The position numbers and the translations under genes were made by a program. Below are positions 35,409 to 39,168 of a stretch of 39,168 nt of DNA, piece after piece. The DNA is from Litchfieldella qijiaojingensis (GTDB taxonomy: Bacteria; Pseudomonadota; Gammaproteobacteria; Pseudomonadales; Halomonadaceae): NCBI RefSeq assembly GCF_014651875.1, contig NZ_BMXS01000032.1, positions 837 to 40,004 of the forward strand. Direction: 5' to 3'. Each line of letters opens with the position of its first letter. Within the stretch, counting starts at the first letter, position 1. The notes under the pieces are model-generated. The model searched no databases and was not told where the DNA came from. It saw only the letters and a list, made by a program, of their open reading frames with translations.

Positions 35409-36833
35409 TCAGGCGGTCTGCGGAATCGGCTGACTGATGGTTTCGCGACGTTGGATGGTCATGTAGGTATTGAAGGCCATGATCAGCATGCCGGTTACCC
35501 AGAACAGACCACCGACCCAGCGCACGACGTAGCCGGGATGGCTGGCTTCCACCGCCTCGATGAAGGTGAACATCAAGGTGCCGTCGGCATTGACAGCGCG
35601 CCACATCAGGCCTTGCAGAATGCCGTTGACCCACATGGCGGCGATGTACAGCACGGTGCCGATGGTGGCCAGCCAGAAGTGCACGGCGATCAGCTTGACC
35701 GAGAACATTTCGGTCTGGCCATACAGGCGCGGCAGCAAGTGGTAGATGGAGCCGATGGTGATCATGGCGACCCAGCCCAGTGCCCCGGCGTGAACATGGC
35801 CGATGGTCCAGTCGGTGTAGTGAGACAGCGCATTGACGGTCTTGACGGCCATCATCGGGCCTTCGAAGGTCGACATGCCGTAGAACGACAGTGCCACTAC
35901 CAGGAAGCGCAGGGTAGGATCGGTACGCAACTTATGCCAGGCGCCAGAGAGGGTCATCATGCCGTTGATCATGCCGCCCCAGGACGGTGCGAGCAGGATG
36001 ATCGACATGATCATGCCCAGGGACTGTGCCCAGTCGGGCAGCGCGGTATAGTGCAGGTGGTGCGGGCCGGCCCACATGTAGATGATGATCAGCGACCAGA
36101 AGTGCACGATCGACAGCCGGTAGGAGTAGACTGGGCGCTCGGCCTGCTTGGGCACGAAGTAGTACATCATGCCCAGGAAGCCCGCGGTGAGGAAGAAGCC
36201 GACTGCGTTGTGGCCATACCACCACTGCACCATGGCATCGACGGCACCGGCGTAGATGGAGTAAGACTTCATTGCCGAGATCGGCATTTCTGCGCTGTTG
36301 ACGATATGCAGCACCGCGACGGTGAGAATGAAAGCGGCGAAGAACCAGTTGGCGACATAGACATGAGAGGTCTTGCGGACCTTGATGGTGCCGAGGAAGA
36401 CCACGGCATAGGCGATCCAGACCGCGGCGATCAGAAGGTCGATAGGCCATTCCAGCTCGGCATATTCCTTGGAGGTGGTATAGCCCAGCGGCAGGCTGAT
36501 CACGGCGGAGAGGATCACTGCTTGCCAGCCCCAGAACGTGAAGGCGGCGAGCTTGTCGGAGAACAGGCGAGTCTGACAGGTCCGTTGCACCACGTAGTAG
36601 GAGGTAGCGAACAGCGCCGAGCCACCGAAGGCGAAGATCACGGCGTTGGTATGCAAGGGGCGCAGGCGGCCGAAGCTGGTCCAGGGAAGTCCAAGGTTCA
36701 GTTCCGGCCATACCATTTGAGCGGCAATGGTGACACCGAGGGTCATGCCCACGATGCCCCATACCACCGTCATGATCGCGAACTGCCGAACTACCTTGTA
36801 GTTGTAGGTCGGGTGCTCTATTGCTGTGCTCAT
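35409..36833 (-). CDS. ccoN: cbb3-type cytochrome oxidase catalytic subunit CcoN
   Basis: A 474-residue haem-copper oxidase subunit I of the C family, with 12 helices. It reduces oxygen to water at low oxygen tension. H61 ([14 protein letters not shown]) is a likely low-spin haem ligand; H208 ([10 protein letters not shown]) and H258/H259 (GPHHLHYT) fit the CuB site, and Y252 fits the family's cross-linked tyrosine. [10 protein letters not shown] carries further haem ligands. All positions expected of an active enzyme are present. It is the first gene of ccoNOQP-GHIS and is preceded by an FNR/ANR-like box. Confidence 0.98.
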   Translation of the reverse strand: MSTAIEHPTYNYKVVRQFAIMTVVWGIVGMTLGVTIAAQMVWPELNLGLPWTSFGRLRPLHTNAVIFAFGGSALFATSYYVVQRTCQTRLFSDKLAAFTFWGWQAVILSAVISLPLGYTTSKEYAELEWPIDLLIAAVWIAYAVVFLGTIKVRKTSHVYVANWFFAAFILTVAVLHIVNSAEMPISAMKSYSIYAGAVDAMVQWWYGHNAVGFFLTAGFLGMMYYFVPKQAERPVYSYRLSIVHFWSLIIIYMWAGPHHLHYTALPDWAQSLGMIMSIILLAPSWGGMINGMMTLSGAWHKLRTDPTLRFLVVALSFYGMSTFEGPMMAVKTVNALSHYTDWTIGHVHAGALGWVAMITIGSIYHLLPRLYGQTEMFSVKLIAVHFWLATIGTVLYIAAMWVNGILQGLMWRAVNADGTLMFTFIEAVEASHPGYVVRWVGGLFWVTGMLIMAFNTYMTIQRRETISQPIPQTA

Positions 36834-36907
36834 GTCAGGTTCCCATCGAACGCGGTGTGGGGGAGACGTCCCGGGCGCTAGTGTGCCTGGGCTCGACCGC
36901 CCGCATG

Positions 36908-36921
36908 ATGATGTAGGTCAA
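36908..36921 (-). promoter_or_regulatory. FNR/ANR-like box before ccoN
   Basis: On the minus strand this reads TTGACCTACATCAT, matching TTGAT-N4-ATCAA at 8 of 10 fixed positions. It is centred about 81 bases before the ccoN ATG. At the usual -41.5 spacing, the start would be near 36873, where CACACT (36880-36885) can serve as a weak -10. This predicts activation under low oxygen. Confidence 0.65.
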
Positions 36922-37005
36922 TATTCAGGGCCGCGATTCTAGCGCAGCCTGAGCCTAAGCTGAACATGCATTGCCGCTTAAAGCGTAGCTACTAAAGGAG
37001 GAGGT

Positions 37006-37728
37006 GTGTTGGAAGATAACGTTCAGGATTATGCTCGGCTGATGCCTGAAGAGGCCCCTGAGTACTTGGGGCAAGGGGGGCAGGGGCGTCTCTGGGTTGT
37101 GGGGCGAGGGCCGTTGGAGGTGCGGGGTGAGGCCCGTCATGGGCGACTGCTGATAGCCCATGGCGCAGGCGCCGGTCAGGATTCAACTTTCATGCAACGG
37201 TTGCGCTCGGCCTTGGAGGTGCAGGGGGTGCAGACCCTGGCTTTTGAGTTTGTCTACATGCAGCGGATGCGTGAGGAGGGCCGCCGCCGGCCGCCTCCGA
37301 AAATTGACCGATTGGTGGATGAGCTAGCCGGCTGGTGCGACATTGTGTCACATCCGAATCTCTCGCCACCCTGGCTGGGGGGCAAGTCGATGGGAGGGCG
37401 GGCAGCCAGCCTGCTGGCGGCTCGCGATTCTGCCGCCGGGCTGGTCCTGTGTGGCTATCCTTTCCACCCGCCGGGTAAACCGGAAAAGACCCGTCTGGCG
37501 CATTGGCCGCTGCTCGCTTGTCCGGTGCTGGTGATGCAGGGCGCTCGCGATCCATTCGGCGGTCGAGACGAGGTCGCAGGCTATGACCTGACATCTCGCA
37601 CACGAGTTCATTTTCTTGAGGATGGCGAGCACGACTGGAAACCACGCAAGGTCTCGGGGCGGACCCAGACGTCGCTCATCGAGGAGGCGGCCAAGGTCAT
37701 CGGCGAGTATATGGCGATGTATCATTGA
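37006..37728 (+). CDS. Small alpha/beta hydrolase, KANL3/Tex30-like
   Basis: A 240-residue protein with the alpha/beta-hydrolase core of the bacterial KANL3/Tex30-like family. It has RLLIAHGAGAGQDS (oxyanion region), nucleophile serine in LGGKSMGGRAAS (GxSxG), a probable acid in VMQGARDPFGG and a histidine in FLEDGEHDWKP, so a full Ser-Asp-His triad is present. No signal peptide; cytoplasmic. Substrate unknown. The exact start is uncertain: an exceptionally strong AAAGGAGGAGG at 36994-37004 leads into GTG 37006 or TTG 37009. It is divergent from ccoN and precedes the tRNA cluster. Confidence 0.85.
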   Translation: MLEDNVQDYARLMPEEAPEYLGQGGQGRLWVVGRGPLEVRGEARHGRLLIAHGAGAGQDSTFMQRLRSALEVQGVQTLAFEFVYMQRMREEGRRRPPPKIDRLVDELAGWCDIVSHPNLSPPWLGGKSMGGRAASLLAARDSAAGLVLCGYPFHPPGKPEKTRLAHWPLLACPVLVMQGARDPFGGRDEVAGYDLTSRTRVHFLEDGEHDWKPRKVSGRTQTSLIEEAAKVIGEYMAMYH

Positions 37729-37809
37729 AGGAGCGTAACAGCGAACAGGCCAATGAACGCGAGCGAGAATCGGTGTACCATGAGAGAGGCTGCCAAGGTT
37801 CGAAAAGCG

Positions 37810-37837
37810 TTGACATTAGCGGCTGCCTCTGTAGAAT
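37810..37837 (+). promoter_or_regulatory. Promoter of the tRNA cluster
   Basis: TTGACA (37810-37815), a 16-base spacer and TAGAAT (37832-37837) make a near-consensus sigma-70 promoter. It ends 18 bases before tRNA-Val and is followed by a GC-rich GCAGCGCC stretch resembling a stable-RNA discriminator. Confidence 0.85.
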
Positions 37838-37855
37838 GCAGCGCCACGTGACCGA

Positions 37856-37931
37856 GGGTGGTTAGCTCAGCTGGGAGAGCACCAGCCTTACAAGCTGGGG
37901 GTCACAGGTTCGAACCCTGTACCACCCACCA
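37856..37931 (+). tRNA. tRNA-Val (anticodon TAC)
   Basis: The cloverleaf is complete: acceptor GGGTGGT/ACCACCC, anticodon stem CCAGC/GCTGG with loop CTTACAA, and T arm with GGTTCGAACC. The 3' CCA is encoded. 76 bases. Confidence 0.97.
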
Positions 37932-37969
37932 TCGTCTGACGATGCGCTCGATCACGAAGGAAATCATGC

Positions 37970-38046
37970 GGACCGGTAGTTCAGTCGGTTAGAATGCCGG
38001 CCTGTCACGCCGGAGGTCGCGGGTTCGAGTCCCGTCCGGTCCGCCA
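37970..38046 (+). tRNA. tRNA-Asp (anticodon GTC), copy 1
   Basis: Acceptor GGACCGG/CCGGTCC, anticodon loop containing CTGTCAC, T arm GGTTCGAGTC and discriminator G, with the CCA encoded. 77 bases, identical to the other two tRNA-Asp genes here. Confidence 0.97.
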
Positions 38047-38131
38047 CTTTCCGCTCGGCAGCGCAAGGCCGCTGTCACTGTCAGATGCCAGGATCCGCGT
38101 CGACGGCCACACCCGGCCAGCTTCGCAAAGG

Positions 38132-38208
38132 GGACCGGTAGTTCAGTCGGTTAGAATGCCGGCCTGTCACGCCGGAGGTCGCGGGTTCGAGTCCCGTCCG
38201 GTCCGCCA
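38132..38208 (+). tRNA. tRNA-Asp (anticodon GTC), copy 2
   Basis: Identical in all 77 bases to copy 1, CCA included. It lies 85 bases after copy 1; the spacer differs from the other spacers in the cluster. Confidence 0.97.
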
Positions 38209-38254
38209 TCTTGCACTGACATTGGGTATCCACGGTACCCACCGCCCATCGATA

Positions 38255-38331
38255 GGGTGATTAGCTCAGTCGGTTAGAGCACCAGCCTCACATGCTGGGG
38301 GTCACTGGTTCGAGTCCAGTATCACCCACCA
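38255..38331 (+). tRNA. tRNA-Val (anticodon CAC)
   Basis: Acceptor GGGTGAT/ATCACCC, anticodon stem CCAGC/GCTGG with loop CTCACAT, T arm GGTTCGAGTC, encoded CCA. It reads GUG and complements the TAC isoacceptor at the start of the cluster. 77 bases. Confidence 0.96.
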
Positions 38332-38334
38332 TGC

Positions 38335-38411
38335 GGACCGGTAGTTCAGTCGGTTAGAATGCCGGCCTGTCACGCCGGAGGTCGCGGGTTCGAGTCCCGT
38401 CCGGTCCGCCA
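38335..38411 (+). tRNA. tRNA-Asp (anticodon GTC), copy 3
   Basis: Third identical 77-base tRNA-Asp, starting only 3 bases after the CCA end of tRNA-Val(CAC), so it must be released from a common precursor. Confidence 0.97.
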
Positions 38412-38432
38412 TCATCGATATTCCGAATTCCG

Positions 38433-38460
38433 ACCCCGAGCCTAAAAGGCTCGGGGTTTC
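38433..38460 (+). terminator. Rho-independent terminator of the tRNA cluster
   Basis: ACCCCGAGCC and GGCTCGGGGT form a perfect 10-bp stem around TAAAA, followed by TTCTGTTT. It is well placed 22 bases after the last tRNA. Confidence 0.9.
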
Positions 38461-38484
38461 TGTTTGCTGGCAGTCTCGTACTAG

Positions 38485-39003
38485 CTAGAGAGTGAATTCC
38501 GGTTCACTTGAACCAGGCTCCGGCCCCTCAAGCGTCTGCACAACGCTGCCAAGCAGGTTCTTGAGCTCTCGAGACAGGAAGTCGGCAAACTTCGGATTGT
38601 GAATCGTTCTTTCAAGCGTCTCTGTCGGCAGGAAGCGCGTCATTTCATTATTGAACGACTGTCCAGAAATGATCCCTGGAAGCCTCTCCTGCATTTGGCG
38701 CGCCTTGTCCCCATAGTGCTCGACCCGATAGTCATGGATCTTCTTTTGCACGAGGTCGATATCGGGTTTGGCCCCTTGCTGTTTAAGCCACTGAAGGTCC
38801 CAGATGTCGCGGTGGCGAACATACTTTTGGGTATTGACCAGTGATACGAGTTTGTCCGCCATGATTTCGTCCATGCTCTCGGTCACCACCAGGAGGTCAC
38901 TATACCCATCGGGCAGGAATGAGTAATGGACCTGCACACCGTGTGCTTCCCGGGTATAAGCCGGAATGCTGGCAATTTCCAGTTTAATGCGCTGTTTTGG
39001 CAT
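38485..39003 (-). pseudogene. AbiEii-like nucleotidyltransferase toxin, N-terminally truncated
   Basis: A frame of about 172 residues resembling the C-terminal half of AbiEii/AbiGii-family toxins: LPDGYSDLLVVTESMDEIMADKLVSLVN, here seen as DEIMADKLVSLVN and KYVRHRDIWDLQWLKQQG. The family's N-terminal catalytic nucleotidyltransferase part (GG(S/T)-type motif and DxD) is missing; intact members are about 250-300 residues. In-frame sequence resembling the protein (TSPARPDMPKQRIKLEIA) continues upstream of the ATG at 39003 to about 39050, then meets a stop. This suggests truncation or rearrangement. No AbiEi antitoxin gene follows; the tRNA terminator does. It is probably a relic of a defence island next to the tRNA cluster. 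The rest of the window (39055-39168) shows no gene. Confidence 0.7.
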
Positions 39004-39168
39004 GTCTGGCCTGGCAGGGGAGGTCACCACGGCCACTTGCCTATGCGACGTCAACTACTTTGACCGCTTGGCGACAATCAAAATGGCCGGTTGGGTGGGG
39101 TAATTTCGTCATTCTGACGACGCGGTTTGTTCTCCCCGTCGTTGACGCTGATAGGCGCGTTTCCGGTA

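Overview
The window looks like chromosomal DNA of a GC-rich gammaproteobacterium, most likely a halophile of the Halomonas/Chromohalobacter type. This is inferred from the sodium-symporter-type acetate system, the acidic proteins, the cbb3 oxidase and the dispersed palindromic repeats; no rRNA is present to settle it. Almost everything reads as vertically inherited core genome. The only sign of accessory DNA is at the right end, where a broken AbiEii-like toxin gene lies beside a tRNA cluster.

Layout. (1) 1-10930, plus strand: a chemotaxis cluster with one internally deleted chemoreceptor remnant, three full chemoreceptors (helical-bundle, sCache_2-type and NIT-type sensors), a secreted stand-alone Cache-like protein, CheW, CheR, CheB and a soluble 592-residue protein carrying two degenerate receptor-tip motifs. 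No CheA or CheY lies in the window; they may lie to the left. (2) 11054-13487: an AraC-type regulator, a UPF0149 (YecA/YgfB-like) protein and a SprT-like zinc protein. (3) 13662-26950: an acetate-use locus with acs, the LuxR-type regulator CrbR, the giant symporter/histidine-kinase hybrid CrbS, a small unknown membrane protein, an ActP-like symporter with its small DUF4212 partner, a cNMP/CBS/DUF294 protein and a DEDDh exonuclease. A 15-bp operator-like motif occurs once before acs and three times before the DUF294 gene, with a weaker match facing the transporter operon, and suggests one regulon, probably CrbR's. (4) 27030-27947: ttcA. (5) 28144-36833, minus strand: ccoNOQP for cbb3 oxidase followed by ccoGHIS for its assembly, plus a DsbD_2/TauE-like membrane protein. 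An FNR-like box precedes ccoN. (6) 37006-37728: a small alpha/beta hydrolase. (7) 37856-38411: tRNA-Val(TAC), tRNA-Asp, tRNA-Asp, tRNA-Val(CAC), tRNA-Asp, then a terminator. (8) 38485-39168: the truncated AbiEii-like gene on the minus strand.

Non-coding structure is rich. Three roughly 141-145 bp imperfect palindromes of two families interrupt intergenic regions. Three heptanucleotide tandem arrays (GCTTCGG x17, GCTCGCG x9, GAAGAGG x8) lie just beyond stop codons, and two of them flank a perfect bidirectional terminator between crbR and crbS. A pair of tandem mini-hairpins after ttcA shows compensatory stem changes. The acs 3' region carries a string of hairpins ending in a strong terminator.

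I found no CRISPR array, complete insertion sequence, phage module or clearly new enzymatic system. The most unusual items are the degenerate receptor-like protein at the end of the che cluster, the secreted Cache protein, the shared operator motif with a repeat lying in the transporter leader, and the heptamer/terminator sandwich.
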